Below are positions 14,855 through 24,386 of a stretch of DNA of 54,508 nucleotides, in pieces. Under the pieces are notes generated by a model, which saw only the letters and a program-made list of their open reading frames with translations, was not told the DNA's origin and ran no database searches. Numbering within the stretch: the stretch's first letter is position 1; each line of letters starts with the position of its first letter. The translations under genes were made by a program, and so were the position numbers. The DNA is taken from assembly GCF_030824455.1 (NCBI RefSeq), contig NZ_JAVBXR010000028.1:1-54508 (forward strand). Reading direction: 5' to 3'. The DNA is from Desulfobulbus sp. GTDB taxonomy: Bacteria; Desulfobacterota; Desulfobulbia; Desulfobulbales; Desulfobulbaceae.

Positions 14855-16309
14855 TCAGCCCGCATCCTCGCCGCAACACCGCCCTCCTTCTGTTTCAACC
14901 CGATTCCGCCCATTCTTCTTCGCCGCATACGCCAATTCATCCGCGACTTTGAGCACCTGGTTGATTTCCGACTCCGGGCCGAATTCGGCTACGCCAAAAC
15001 TCGCCGTCACCTGCATTGCATCCCCATTGATGTAAAACGGGGTGTTGGCGATCCGGCCGCGAATTTTCTCCGCCACCAATCGCCCGGAGCAGAGTTCCGT
15101 CTCCGGCAACAGGATAACGAATTCCTCTCCGCCCCAGCGGGCAATGGAGTCCTGGCTGCGCAACATGCTTTTCATCCGCACCCCGATCTCGATGAGGATA
15201 CTGTCGCCGGCCTCGTGCCCTCGGGTGTCGTTGATTGCTTTGAAGCGGTCCAGATCAATGGCGATCACGGTGAATGGAATATGACTTCGGTGACAACGAG
15301 CAACCTCGTGCTCAAATCGTTCCATCATGGCGCGACGGTTAAACAATCGGGTCAGCGGGTCGACGGTGGCCGCTTCCAGAAGCGCGGTTTGGGCAATGAT
15401 GCGTTGGGCAATTTCATTGCTGAGTTTGTTGTTGACCTCATTGAGATCGGCGGTTCGCTGCAGGACCCGAATCTCAAGTTCGTCCCTGGAGCGCCGGAGC
15501 GCGGCGAAGGCCTCCTGCTTCTTCTGTTCTGCCAGCGAAAGCGTGGTCGACATGTGGTTGAACGCCTCCAGCAACTGGTCGAGTTCGTCGCCGGTGCGCG
15601 CACTGATTTTTCTCTCCTCAAGATTTCCAGCGGCAATGGCCGCGCAGCGGTCAATGACCAGGCGGATCGGGCCAGTGAACCGCGCGGCCAGATATTGGGC
15701 AAACAAAAACGCTAGGGCAATAGAGGCAATCAACGAACAAACCCCTGAAATTCTCAGGTTTTTTGATTTGTTGCGAACCTTGTCGGCCCGCATGTCGAGG
15801 CCGACTAAAAATTCGCCTCTACTGTTTTTGATCGGCGCATATCCCGAGAGAAACGATCCCCACTCGTCGGTCACAATTTCGGCGTCCACTGAAAGGCCAG
15901 TAAACCCTTTGATCAGGTTGGGAATGTGATGCGGATATTCTGCGCCCGGAAGCGCCTGTTGCTCGGTTTCATCGGAATCGACCACAAAGAGAATTTTCTC
16001 GCCTTCTTGCCGCATCACATACAAAAAAGCGATGTCAGGGTTCATTCGCCTCAAGGCGCGTAATTTTTGCAAGGCCTCGGTGTATCCAGGCTGTGCAATG
16101 TCCGCTGCGCTTTGAACGGTTCGCAGGGTGTTGGCGTCAAGCGTCTGACTGATCAGCGCCGCGCTTGCCTGGAGCCGTTCCTTGAGTCCGTCCATCAGGC
16201 TTTCGGCGGCGCTGGTGTAAAAATAGGTGCCGATGCTGCCGGACACCAGGAGCACGGCCATGACGTGACTCAAAAAAAGTTTAGCCCGAATGGGCATGCG
16301 AAAATTCAT
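14855..16309 (-). CDS. Membrane diguanylate cyclase with extracytoplasmic sensor and HAMP
   Basis: A 484-residue sensor. A first membrane helix spans about 11-30 and a periplasmic sensor about 31-185, containing IAFLYVMRQEGEKILFVVDSD and SGYAPIKNSRGEFLVGLDM, which resembles a dCache or CHASE-type domain. A second helix spans about 188-208, a HAMP linker about 208-262, a coiled coil about 262-312 and a GGDEF domain about 315-475. The active site is GGEEF (393-397) with an inhibitory RSQD site nine residues earlier, so it should synthesise cyclic di-GMP with product inhibition. The gene faces the NMT1-GGDEF gene convergently across 243 bases that hold nothing I can support. The ligand is unknown. 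Confidence 0.88.
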   Translation of the reverse strand: MNFRMPIRAKLFLSHVMAVLLVSGSIGTYFYTSAAESLMDGLKERLQASAALISQTLDANTLRTVQSAADIAQPGYTEALQKLRALRRMNPDIAFLYVMRQEGEKILFVVDSDETEQQALPGAEYPHHIPNLIKGFTGLSVDAEIVTDEWGSFLSGYAPIKNSRGEFLVGLDMRADKVRNKSKNLRISGVCSLIASIALAFLFAQYLAARFTGPIRLVIDRCAAIAAGNLEERKISARTGDELDQLLEAFNHMSTTLSLAEQKKQEAFAALRRSRDELEIRVLQRTADLNEVNNKLSNEIAQRIIAQTALLEAATVDPLTRLFNRRAMMERFEHEVARCHRSHIPFTVIAIDLDRFKAINDTRGHEAGDSILIEIGVRMKSMLRSQDSIARWGGEEFVILLPETELCSGRLVAEKIRGRIANTPFYINGDAMQVTASFGVAEFGPESEINQVLKVADELAYAAKKNGRNRVETEGGRCCGEDAG

Positions 16310-16511
16310 GCTACTCCAAAATGAGATGCTTGTAGGTCAGGAAATGCTGTTCAGCGGAAGAGTATAACCAGGAGAGTCTTGATGTCGAGCCTTCCCGTGC
16401 CTGGCGGGTGCATTTGCCGGGATGCGGCTGATCATTTTGATCATTTTCAAGGGGCCGGAGTTTTGCGCGCCCGACAAGCCGTTGCAATCGATTGTGTCGC
16501 TGGGCGGATGG

Positions 16512-17273
16512 TCACTTTTCCAGGGCGAGTTGTTTATAGCGTTCAATGACGCCTTCTTGTTTCATGGTTTTCAGGACTTCAGCGACCTGGGGAACAAGCG
16601 CGGCGTGTTTTTTATGCAAATAGACATAGCTGTAACCGGTATACATGACCCCCGCCTGATACAGGGAGGAGGCATCAAATACGCCTGTGTCTAATTTCTT
16701 GAGTGTTTCCAGTGCGACAGCTTCCTGTTCGATATAAATGTCCGTGCGGCCCAAGATAAGCTTTTCCAGCCCCTGCTCCGCTGTCGCGATGGCGGATAAT
16801 TTTTCCGGTTTGACGACGGCCGGCAAGGCGGCTTCGGGGACCTTGGCCCCTCGCCGGTACTCGACCGCATAGTCGGTGTTTTTCAGACTTTCCCATCCCT
16901 GCAAAGCGATCCCGGGTTTGGCGGCATAGGCGACATACGAGAGCGAAAAACTCGGTTCTTCCACCCTCAGCAGATTTTTGGCGATCTTCCCATAATCATC
17001 CGGGCGGTGGATCTCTCCATCCACTGCGCCGTTTTCGGCCAGAACCGGCGCGCGGCCACCCGGGTGGCCCTGGTATTGAAAGGCATAGCCAAGCCGTCGA
17101 AAGGCTTCGGTATAGATCAAGTCCAACCATTTGCCGTACAAGGAATCTTTGGTTTCCTGCGAACTGACCAGAATGATGGTTTCAGCGGCCTGACACGGTT
17201 TGAGCGAGGCTGCAGCAAACAGCATCCCGAGGACACACAGGCGGAACAGACGGCGAATTTTGATGGGTTGCAT
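16512..17273 (-). CDS. Periplasmic solute-binding protein (SBP_bac_3-like)
   Basis: A 253-residue protein with a clear signal peptide (IRRLFRLCVLGMLFAAASL, cleavage near CQAAE) and the two-lobe pattern of family 3 substrate-binding proteins: an N-terminal lobe with IYTEAFRRLGYAF, a DGEI-type hinge region around AVDGEIHRPDDYGKI, and a C-terminal lobe ending in MKQEGVIERYKQLALE. No permease or ATPase gene is next to it, so it may serve a signalling protein such as the adjacent GGDEF sensor rather than transport (inference). The ATG at 17273 is chosen because the upstream extension overlaps the DUF3999 gene and is not signal-like. Ligand unknown. Confidence 0.78.
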   Translation of the reverse strand: MQPIKIRRLFRLCVLGMLFAAASLKPCQAAETIILVSSQETKDSLYGKWLDLIYTEAFRRLGYAFQYQGHPGGRAPVLAENGAVDGEIHRPDDYGKIAKNLLRVEEPSFSLSYVAYAAKPGIALQGWESLKNTDYAVEYRRGAKVPEAALPAVVKPEKLSAIATAEQGLEKLILGRTDIYIEQEAVALETLKKLDTGVFDASSLYQAGVMYTGYSYVYLHKKHAALVPQVAEVLKTMKQEGVIERYKQLALEK

Positions 17274-17317
17274 AGACTCGACTCGCAAAGGTTGTGGAGT
17301 GGGTTGGCGGGTGCGCT

Positions 17318-18712
17318 TCAGGATTGTTTGGCCCGCATCTCCCGGTACATGGTCCGGGTCATCAAGGCCAGCAGAACCACGCCGGCGATCAGCGCCGCCC
17401 AGAGCAGCAATTTTTTCCAAGATGCGGCGGAAAGGCGCGGTTTCAGAGCCTGTTCGCCGCCGAGGGTCTGCACCGGGCCGGGTTCGACCCGTTGGATCAA
17501 CGATTCGGATTGGGTGTCGCGCAGAGCCGCCAGCACCAGGGTTTCCTGGGCATTTGGGATGGTGGTTGAGGCGCTTTGCGGCTCGGTCATCGCAGCGTTG
17601 CCAAACGCCAAGGTATAGGGGCCGGCGCCACGACCAAGGAAGATCAATTCCTCCGGCCGCCAGCCCAGTTCAAGCTGCGGCGTCTGGCCAGCTGCAGCGT
17701 CGGCGCTGACGCTGATTCGCCAGAGCGGATCCTGGTTGGGGGCGCAGTGGGCCATCGGGTTGACCAGCGATTTGTCGTGCAGATCGAGGCGGTAAAAATC
17801 GGCGCGGGTTACCGGACGCCAGGAATCGGAGCTGGTCGACCGCGATTCGATCAACGCCCGCACCAGGGAGTTAGCCGCCGGAAATCCGAGTTGCACGGCG
17901 GTGACCGGCGCCTTGGCGGGCATGCGGTACTCAATGGTTCGTTGCCCCGCTTGCTCGCTCACCTGGGCGGCTGGCAGCCGCAGCCATTGCCACTGGTCCG
18001 GGGCGGGCGCGGTTCCGGAAAGGGCGGTCGCTGCGCGGAGTTGCAGGGGCTTTTTGTGATCGGCGCAATCGAGGCAGTCGAGGCGGACATAGGGCAGCGC
18101 AGCCCTGGGCAGGGCGATGCGGCGGGCGGTGACGGCGCCGCCGTTGGCGCTGAGATCGGCCAGCACCGCCTTGTCGACCAGCAGCGACCAGTGGGCCAGA
18201 TCGCTGCTGTGGGTCAGGGAAACGGCAAAGAGGCCGGAGGGGCCGTCCCATTGCAGTTCCAGTTCCGTCGGCGGAACAGCGAGGCCGGAGAGGTCGAGCA
18301 GGTAGGAGGCGGGCAGCGGTTCCTGGCCAATGTTTTCCGTCGCGTCCACCGTGACCACCGCGCCCTCTGCGGACCGGATCACCCGTAGGGAAAGATCGGC
18401 TGTCAGCGGCCGCCGCGCTCCGGGCAGGGGAAAAAAGGGCAGGGAAGTGCTGGTTTCCTTGCGTTCCTCGGCGATGCGCCGGACCGCATGGGGGACCATC
18501 TCGCCGGCGGCGTTGAAAACCCGCAGATCGCCAAGATCGGCGCGCAGCGTCTTTTCATAGACCGCAAGCGGCAGCGACGCGCGGTAAACGCCTGCGCCGC
18601 TGGTCGCGGGCAGGGCGCAGCCATAGGCAAAGTCGCCAGGGACGAGCGGGGCGGCGGCCGCGGTGTGAATGCCGCCGAGGAGCGAAAGCAGAATCAGAAT
18701 GCAGGATTTCAT
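17318..18712 (-). CDS. DUF3999 family envelope protein
   Basis: A 464-residue protein with a signal peptide (LILLSLLGGIHTAAAA), a long beta-rich periplasmic part, and one membrane helix near the C-terminus (WKKLLLWAALIAGVVLLALM, about 435-455), followed by a short basic cytosolic tail. Sequence features such as LGDLRVFNAAGEMVPHAVRR near residue 60 and ELGWRPEELIFLGRGAGPYTLAFGN match DUF3999. The start codon overlaps the stop of the DUF2339 gene by four bases (ATGA), so the two are translationally coupled, and DUF2339 with DUF3999 is a recurrent pair in proteobacteria. The function of the family is not known to me. Confidence 0.82.
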   Translation of the reverse strand: MKSCILILLSLLGGIHTAAAAPLVPGDFAYGCALPATSGAGVYRASLPLAVYEKTLRADLGDLRVFNAAGEMVPHAVRRIAEERKETSTSLPFFPLPGARRPLTADLSLRVIRSAEGAVVTVDATENIGQEPLPASYLLDLSGLAVPPTELELQWDGPSGLFAVSLTHSSDLAHWSLLVDKAVLADLSANGGAVTARRIALPRAALPYVRLDCLDCADHKKPLQLRAATALSGTAPAPDQWQWLRLPAAQVSEQAGQRTIEYRMPAKAPVTAVQLGFPAANSLVRALIESRSTSSDSWRPVTRADFYRLDLHDKSLVNPMAHCAPNQDPLWRISVSADAAAGQTPQLELGWRPEELIFLGRGAGPYTLAFGNAAMTEPQSASTTIPNAQETLVLAALRDTQSESLIQRVEPGPVQTLGGEQALKPRLSAASWKKLLLWAALIAGVVLLALMTRTMYREMRAKQS

Positions 18713-21441
18713 CGGGCGGATTCCTCGGATTGGGGCGGCAGAGGCGCAAAAAAACCGATGATAAGCATCAGCAGGCCCACCACCAGGAAGGAGACGATGC
18801 GGCCAATGGCCCCGGTCCCCGAGAGGTCAATGAGAAAGAGTTTTGCGACCACCAGGGCGAGCAGGGCCGCGCCAACCAGCCAGATTCTCCGCTGCTGTTT
18901 TCTGGCCCCCCAGATGGTCAGGGCCAGGGCCAGCACCGACCAGAGCGCGGCAATGGCCGCCTGGAAAATGGTTGAGTTAAAAAGCTGGTCCATGCTGTAC
19001 CACGTGCCGGTGAAAAAATGGACGCTACGGCCGACGACCACGTTCATCCAGGCAAACAGCAGCGCTGCAGTCAGGATGGCGCGGCCGGTTTTGACTGGTC
19101 CGGTTGCCGGACGACGCATGGTGCGAACGACGCGGATTGCCGCCAGCAGCAGGATGGCCAGTTCGATCAACTCCAGGGGATTCAATATCGGAATGTAGGG
19201 CAAGGGCGCCGGATCGCCGGCAACGGCAAACGAGGCGAAACACCACAACAGCAGCGCCAGCAGCGGCAGGTCGGTGGCCACGCCGTGATAGGTTGCGGCA
19301 AAGCGAGCCACGGGCCAGCGCAGCCGGTCGCCGCGAAATTCCAGGGCAAACAGCAGCGCCGTGGGCGCAAGTCCCCAGCAGGCAAGCGACCAGGCCTCGG
19401 TGAGTCCGGCAATCCGCCCTACTCGCCAGGCGATTTCCACGGTGACGGTCAGAATCAGCAGCCAGAAACTGAGGCTGTGCCACAACGGCAGGGCCTGTTG
19501 CGGCAGTTGCGTCTCAAAGCGGGCGAGCAGCGCATACTGCAGCGCAAAAGCCAGCGGCCAGGCCAGCCAGCCGACCCCGATCAACACCGGGCCGCTGTTC
19601 CAACCCACCGTTTGAGCAGCCAGGCTGAAGTACATGATCGGCAAAAGAATCAGCAGGGCGGTGGTGAGCCTCCGCCAGGCAAAGCGATGAACCAGCAGGC
19701 CGAGGCAGATTGCGGTCGCGCAGGCGTAGAGAAGAAAGGCGGGCGGTTGCGCCTGCCACTCGAGGTGGCGTTCCAGATCCCGATAGCCGCCGCCGTGCCA
19801 CCAGATCAGGCCCCAGGCGAGCAACAACTGCGGCAGGGCGGTTTCCCAGCGCCGCGCCTGATCGCGATTGCAATCCAGCCAGAAGCTGGAAAAGAGCGCG
19901 CCCACCCCAATCAGGGCGCTGCCAAGGAAGGCCCGGTTGGCAAACAACAGGCTCTCCGGTGGCAGATAGACATGGTCCAGAAAGGGAACCGCAGCCCCGG
20001 CTTGCAGCAGGAGGCCAAAGACGCGGGCCGCAGGGCGATTCTGGCGCACGCCCACCCAGACCATGGCCGCGCCCTCCAGGGCCCAGGCGGCGGTGGTCCA
20101 GTGCGGGTCCAGACTGAGCGGAATGGCCAGACTGGCAAAGACCACGCCCAGGGCCAGGAAGGCTTCGGTGAGCAGCCGCATCTCGTCGGCCATCCGGTTC
20201 CACAACAACCGGGCCAAGCCAATGTACCAAAAGCCAAGGACCAGGGCGCTGAGGCCCATGCCGTAGGGCACGTCGCGCACCAGATACGCCTGAAGGCCGC
20301 TGGCGACAATCGGCAGGCCAAAGACCAGCGGCCCGTCGATGAAACCGCGCAGCCGCAGGGGCTGGCGATGGGCAAACAGCACCGAGATCAAACAGTACAT
20401 CAGGAAAAAGAGGATCAGAAAGGGCTCGGCAGTGGCAAAATGTTGCGGGCTATAGGCCGAGGCGCCCCACAGCCCGACAATGCTGAACGTGAACAGAAAC
20501 CCGACCAGGTTGAGTTCGCGCCAGGACTTGAACCAGGCAATGCCGAGGATGCCGCTGTTGAGCAGGGCGTAGTAGGAAAAGAGCATCACGTGACTACCGG
20601 CGCCGGTCGACATTAACACCGGAGCGAGAAAGCCGCCGATGGTCCCGGAAACCGCCAGCCCCTTGGCGTCCTGCAGCACCGCCAGGGCGCAGGACAGGCC
20701 AACCAGACCGATCATCACTGCCAGGGCCAGCGGCATGGGCAGGAGATAATAGAGCTTGGCTGCGGCGTAGACTGTCAGATAGAGAATACCGATGCCGCCG
20801 CCTTCCAGCCCCAGGCCGTACACGGCGTGTTTGCGCCGCAGCTTCCAGCCGGCGACCAGCAGAGCCAGCCCGCCGCAGACCACCGCCAACAGCCGCAGCT
20901 CAATGGGGATGAGGTTGCGCTGGGCCGCGTATTTGAGGAGAAAGGCGACGCCGAAAAACAGCACCACCACGCCAATTTTGAGGATCGGATTGCCGCTGGT
21001 GAAGAAGTTGATCAACGGCGCCGTCAGGCGGGCCAATGTGCCGCCAGCGTCTTGCGGCCGTGGTGAGGCTTGCCGATCTTGCGCCGCTGCCCCGGTTGTC
21101 GCCTGCAAGGGGGGCGCAGGCGGAGCAGATTGGGCAAACGGCGCCGCAGGTTCCGGCGTCTGCGTTTGCGTCCAGGGCTCTTCGCTGCGCGAGGCTTCGA
21201 CGGCTTCCGGTTCCCAATCAAAGTCAAGAACCGGAGACGGCGGCGCGGCACTGCGCTGTTCCTTGGCTTGTTGCGACACAGCCTGTTCCAGCTTGCTGAT
21301 CCGGCGGCGCAGGGCAAAAAACTCCAGCAGCAGATAGACGATCACTCCGGCCAGGATGCCGTTGATTGGACTGTGAGGGTAGGGGATCATTCCCGCGCCG
21401 ATGGCCAGGAGCGCCGCCAGGAGAGCTAGGGCTGTTCGCAT
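18709..21441 (-). CDS. DUF2339 family polytopic membrane protein
   Basis: A 910-residue inner-membrane protein. Two helices lie in the first 45 residues, followed by a short coiled segment (RRRISKLEQAVSQQAKEQ), then a proline- and alanine-rich linker to about residue 130. After that comes a very long run of some twenty hydrophobic segments, starting with FFTSGNPILKIGVVVLFFGVAFLLKYAA, which is the DUF2339 hallmark. The C-terminus repeats the pattern with ALVVAKLFLIDLSGTGAIGRIVSFLVVG. It is coupled to the DUF3999 gene and divergent from the DUF2157/DUF4824 pair. No enzymatic motif is visible. A role in envelope homeostasis or transport is only a guess. Confidence 0.85.
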   Translation of the reverse strand: MRTALALLAALLAIGAGMIPYPHSPINGILAGVIVYLLLEFFALRRRISKLEQAVSQQAKEQRSAAPPSPVLDFDWEPEAVEASRSEEPWTQTQTPEPAAPFAQSAPPAPPLQATTGAAAQDRQASPRPQDAGGTLARLTAPLINFFTSGNPILKIGVVVLFFGVAFLLKYAAQRNLIPIELRLLAVVCGGLALLVAGWKLRRKHAVYGLGLEGGGIGILYLTVYAAAKLYYLLPMPLALAVMIGLVGLSCALAVLQDAKGLAVSGTIGGFLAPVLMSTGAGSHVMLFSYYALLNSGILGIAWFKSWRELNLVGFLFTFSIVGLWGASAYSPQHFATAEPFLILFFLMYCLISVLFAHRQPLRLRGFIDGPLVFGLPIVASGLQAYLVRDVPYGMGLSALVLGFWYIGLARLLWNRMADEMRLLTEAFLALGVVFASLAIPLSLDPHWTTAAWALEGAAMVWVGVRQNRPAARVFGLLLQAGAAVPFLDHVYLPPESLLFANRAFLGSALIGVGALFSSFWLDCNRDQARRWETALPQLLLAWGLIWWHGGGYRDLERHLEWQAQPPAFLLYACATAICLGLLVHRFAWRRLTTALLILLPIMYFSLAAQTVGWNSGPVLIGVGWLAWPLAFALQYALLARFETQLPQQALPLWHSLSFWLLILTVTVEIAWRVGRIAGLTEAWSLACWGLAPTALLFALEFRGDRLRWPVARFAATYHGVATDLPLLALLLWCFASFAVAGDPAPLPYIPILNPLELIELAILLLAAIRVVRTMRRPATGPVKTGRAILTAALLFAWMNVVVGRSVHFFTGTWYSMDQLFNSTIFQAAIAALWSVLALALTIWGARKQQRRIWLVGAALLALVVAKLFLIDLSGTGAIGRIVSFLVVGLLMLIIGFFAPLPPQSEESAR

Positions 21442-21685
21442 GAGAAATCCGTGGTGTTATTCTGGAGGGAAAGAAACGCCCGCCAGAGGAGGGCCTTCCA
21501 GTGTGCAGGTTGATGACGGCACGCTGTAAGCAACCATCGGAATCGACCTGAAAATTATTTCTACTCAAATTGAATTTAGCAAACCAGCACCCCCGAAGCA
21601 AGGATTGCGGCCCTGTCGTGGAATTTCAAGCGAAACAGTCGTCGCCTCTGGCGGGTTTGGCTAAAATCAAGTAAGGGAAAATATC

Positions 21686-22762
21686 ATGCAAATACGATCA
21701 AAAGCCGAGGCGCAACAGCGGGCCGATCAGATTGGAGCCTTCCGCGCCGAGTTGGACATCATCGAACAGGAGCAGGTCGTGGCCCTGGAGCCCGAGCAAC
21801 ACGCCGAGGTGCGCCGGTATCACGAGCAGATGCTCAACCAACTGGCCGCCGGCTTTGACGTCGACGTCACCAGCAAGGAAAAGCAACTCAGCCTGGGGAT
21901 GCGGATCACCTCTTTCCTGGGTTCCATGGCCTTGGCGGCCAGCGTCTTCTTTTTCTATTTTCAGTACTGGGGCGGCCTTGCCGTCAAAACCCAGGTATCC
22001 ATTCTGGTGGCCATGCCGTTTGTCGGCTTGCTGTTCACCCTGGGCGCGGCACGGTGGGAGAAATCAGGGTATTTGGCCAAGCTTTTTGGGCTGTTGAGCC
22101 TGGTCTGTTTTGTGCTCAACCTCTCCATGCTCGGCCAGATTTTCAACATCACGCCCTCATCCGGGGCCTTTCTTCTCTGGGCGGTCTTCGCCTTTATCCT
22201 CGCCTATGCAGTCGACTCTCGTCTGTTGCTGGCCTGGGGCATTCTCAGCTTTTCCGCCTTTCTTTCCGCCCAGGCCGCGACCTGGAGGGGGTGCTACTGG
22301 ATTTCCTTTGGCGAACGCCCAGAGAATTTTTTTCCCGCCGCAGTGCTGCTGTTTCTCATTGCGCTGCTCCCGCATCGACGATACACCGGCTTTGCCGCGC
22401 TGTACCGGGTGTTTGCCCTGCTGCTTTTTTTTCTGCCAGCGCTGCTGCTCAGCAATTGGGGCAGCGTCAGTTATCTTGATTGGCCCAAGGAAAACGTCGA
22501 GGCCTTGTATCAGACAGCCGGCTTTGTCGTCAGCGCGGCCGCAATCGCACTCGGCGTCGGCAGAGGCTGGCCCGAGGTGGTCAATGCCGGCAACACCTTT
22601 TTCACCCTTTTTCTGTACACCAAATTCTATGACTGGTGGTGGGAGTGGATGCCCAAATATCAGTTTTTCCTGATTATCGGCCTGACGGCGATCCTGATGC
22701 TGCTGATTCTCAAAAGAATGCGCACAGTGTCCATCCAGCGCAAAGCGGAGGCGCCGGCATGA
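21686..22762 (+). CDS. DUF2157 domain membrane protein
   Basis: A 358-residue protein with a cytosolic N-terminal domain of about 70 residues (RADQIGAFRAELDIIEQEQV and HEQMLNQLAAGFDVD) followed by about ten membrane helices, the first being SFLGSMALAASVFFFYF. This is the layout of DUF2157 proteins. The start ATG follows AAGGG. Its stop overlaps the start of the DUF4824 gene (ATGA), so the two products are probably made together and may form a complex. It is divergent from DUF2339 across a 244-base gap (21442-21685) that must hold both promoters; I see no clear hexamers there. Confidence 0.82.
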   Translation: MQIRSKAEAQQRADQIGAFRAELDIIEQEQVVALEPEQHAEVRRYHEQMLNQLAAGFDVDVTSKEKQLSLGMRITSFLGSMALAASVFFFYFQYWGGLAVKTQVSILVAMPFVGLLFTLGAARWEKSGYLAKLFGLLSLVCFVLNLSMLGQIFNITPSSGAFLLWAVFAFILAYAVDSRLLLAWGILSFSAFLSAQAATWRGCYWISFGERPENFFPAAVLLFLIALLPHRRYTGFAALYRVFALLLFFLPALLLSNWGSVSYLDWPKENVEALYQTAGFVVSAAAIALGVGRGWPEVVNAGNTFFTLFLYTKFYDWWWEWMPKYQFFLIIGLTAILMLLILKRMRTVSIQRKAEAPA

Positions 22763-23604
22763 ACCAGACCTGGGTTGCCCGCCTGCTCTTTGCCGCCGGA
22801 TGCATCCTCCTGGCGGTGGTCAACTACACGGTGCTCTCACGGGTGGCCGACAACCGACAGGGCCAAACCGACGCCCACTTGTGGCTGACGGAACGGGAGC
22901 TGCCCAAAATTAGCTGGTTGGCCCAGGAAAACAGCGGCGTTGAGCTGCGGCTGGTCTGGCGGACGTTGGCCAGGGAGGAAAACGAGGTCAACGACGGCAA
23001 ACCTTCCTGGCTCAGCAGCAAGAAATTGGAGGAACTGGGATTTCAATTTGCCGATGCCGTGCCCACCGAGGAGCAGCGGGATAGAGCGGCGCTGTCGCGC
23101 GAGGTCTTTCTTGTGCTTGAGTACAACGGCGGCGCGTATCACAATGCGCTCAGGCGGGCGGAACGGGCGGTGGAAAAAGAGGAAGAGGCCCTGCGGCTAA
23201 ATCCAGCCGATAAAGGCTTGCAATCGGCGCGGCAACAGGCGAAAAGGAGGCTGCGGATGGAAGAACTCTCGCAATCGCGGTTGTTTGTCGTCGACGCCGG
23301 AACCGATCCCCAGCGCCTCAGGGAAAGCTACAGCGACGCCACCCGCTTCATTGTCGCCCGCGGGGTGGTCAAGCTGGCCTACCGCAACGAAAACGGTCGG
23401 GCATGGGCGACCGGGCAGATTGACGCAATCAGCGTTGACGAGGTGCATGTGCCCCTGGAACATCGTCTGGCGCTTGAACAAATCATCCAGCAGGACAAGC
23501 CGTCCCAGGGCGAAGGCAAACCGCCGCGTTATCAGGTGGAGTTGCTCTACGGCAGCCGCTATGAGCCCTGGATTGGCGCCATTCGTCCCTTGGAAGCGCC
23601 ATAG
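22759..23604 (+). CDS. DUF4824 (GDYXXLXY-type) family protein
   Basis: A 281-residue protein with one N-terminal membrane anchor (LLFAAGCILLAVVNYTVL, about 9-26) and a mostly soluble, presumably periplasmic remainder. The segment LWLTERELPKISWLAQENSG followed by VELRLVWR is characteristic of the DUF4824 family that accompanies DUF2157 proteins. A charged helical region (about 130-175, rich in Arg, Glu, Lys) precedes the C-terminal domain, which ends in YQVELLYGSRYEPWIGAIRP. The start overlaps the previous stop by four bases. The function is unknown; the conserved partnership suggests a two-component membrane assembly. Confidence 0.8.
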   Translation: MNQTWVARLLFAAGCILLAVVNYTVLSRVADNRQGQTDAHLWLTERELPKISWLAQENSGVELRLVWRTLAREENEVNDGKPSWLSSKKLEELGFQFADAVPTEEQRDRAALSREVFLVLEYNGGAYHNALRRAERAVEKEEEALRLNPADKGLQSARQQAKRRLRMEELSQSRLFVVDAGTDPQRLRESYSDATRFIVARGVVKLAYRNENGRAWATGQIDAISVDEVHVPLEHRLALEQIIQQDKPSQGEGKPPRYQVELLYGSRYEPWIGAIRPLEAP

Positions 23605-23664
23605 TGGAATTTTTGATGTATTTTTGCAGCAGACGCACGCATGCAGGTCTGTATTGAGGAAAAA

Positions 23665-24306
23665 ATGATGGACGATTTTTCGTATTGGCTTGTTTTTTTC
23701 ACTACCGCCCTGGCCTTAAATCTTTCGCCCGGCCCGGATCTGATGTACGTCCTGTCGCGCACGGTCGCCCAGGGAACCAGGGTGGGCCTGGCGTCGGCCG
23801 CCGGCGTCTCGACCGGGGCATTGGTCCATGTTGCCGCCGCCTCTGTCGGGCTTTCAGCGCTTTTGGCCACTTCAGCCGCCGCCTTCAGCGTAGTGAAGTA
23901 CGTCGGCGCCGCCTATCTGGTCTATCTTGGCGTCCAGGCCTTGCGAGCCAAGGGCTCGGCGCTGCAGACCTCCGAGCGCAAAATTGCCGTTGTCAAACCC
24001 TGGCAGGCCTTTCGCCAAGGGGTGTTGGTCGATGTGCTCAACCCCAAGGTGGCCATCTTTTTCATGGCCTTTCTGCCCCAGTTTGTGCGTCCCGGTCACG
24101 GCAGCGCCTCGCTGCAGTTGTTGCAACTCGGCGTGCTGGTGATCGTGGTTGCAGTGGCGGTGGACTCGACCTTTGTCTGTGTCGCCGCCCGAACCACCGA
24201 ATATTTACGCCGCCGTCCCAGGGCGTCGGTGTGGCTTGATCGCCTGTTGGGCTCGCTGTTTATTGGTTTAGGCATTCGTCTGGCGTTTTCCGAGCAACGC
24301 TCCTGA
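23665..24306 (+). CDS. LysE/RhtB family amino acid exporter
   Basis: A 213-residue inner-membrane exporter of the LysE superfamily with about six hydrophobic segments. The N-terminal signature TTALALNLSPGPDLMYVLSR (near 14-33) and the mid-protein FRQGVLVDVLNPKVAIFFMAFLPQFV segment (near 118-143) are diagnostic for RhtB-type proteins, which export amino acids or homoserine lactones. I chose the ATG at 23665 because GAGGA lies five bases upstream; the next codon is also ATG and the longer frame from 23641 has no ribosome site. It follows the DUF4824 gene by 60 bases and may be co-transcribed. Substrate not predictable. Confidence 0.9.
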   Translation: MMDDFSYWLVFFTTALALNLSPGPDLMYVLSRTVAQGTRVGLASAAGVSTGALVHVAAASVGLSALLATSAAAFSVVKYVGAAYLVYLGVQALRAKGSALQTSERKIAVVKPWQAFRQGVLVDVLNPKVAIFFMAFLPQFVRPGHGSASLQLLQLGVLVIVVAVAVDSTFVCVAARTTEYLRRRPRASVWLDRLLGSLFIGLGIRLAFSEQRS

Positions 24307-24386
24307 GCGCAGCCGACCCAAACGCTGAAGGATTTTGGTGAGCGCGCAGCCGTCGCGTTCTGTATCAACTCGTCAGGAGGTGTGAA

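Noticed and set aside
19018..20616. A 532-codon open frame antisense to the DUF2339 gene
   Set aside because: The translation is Gln/Gly/Arg-rich shadow sequence; the minus strand shows clear transmembrane coding.
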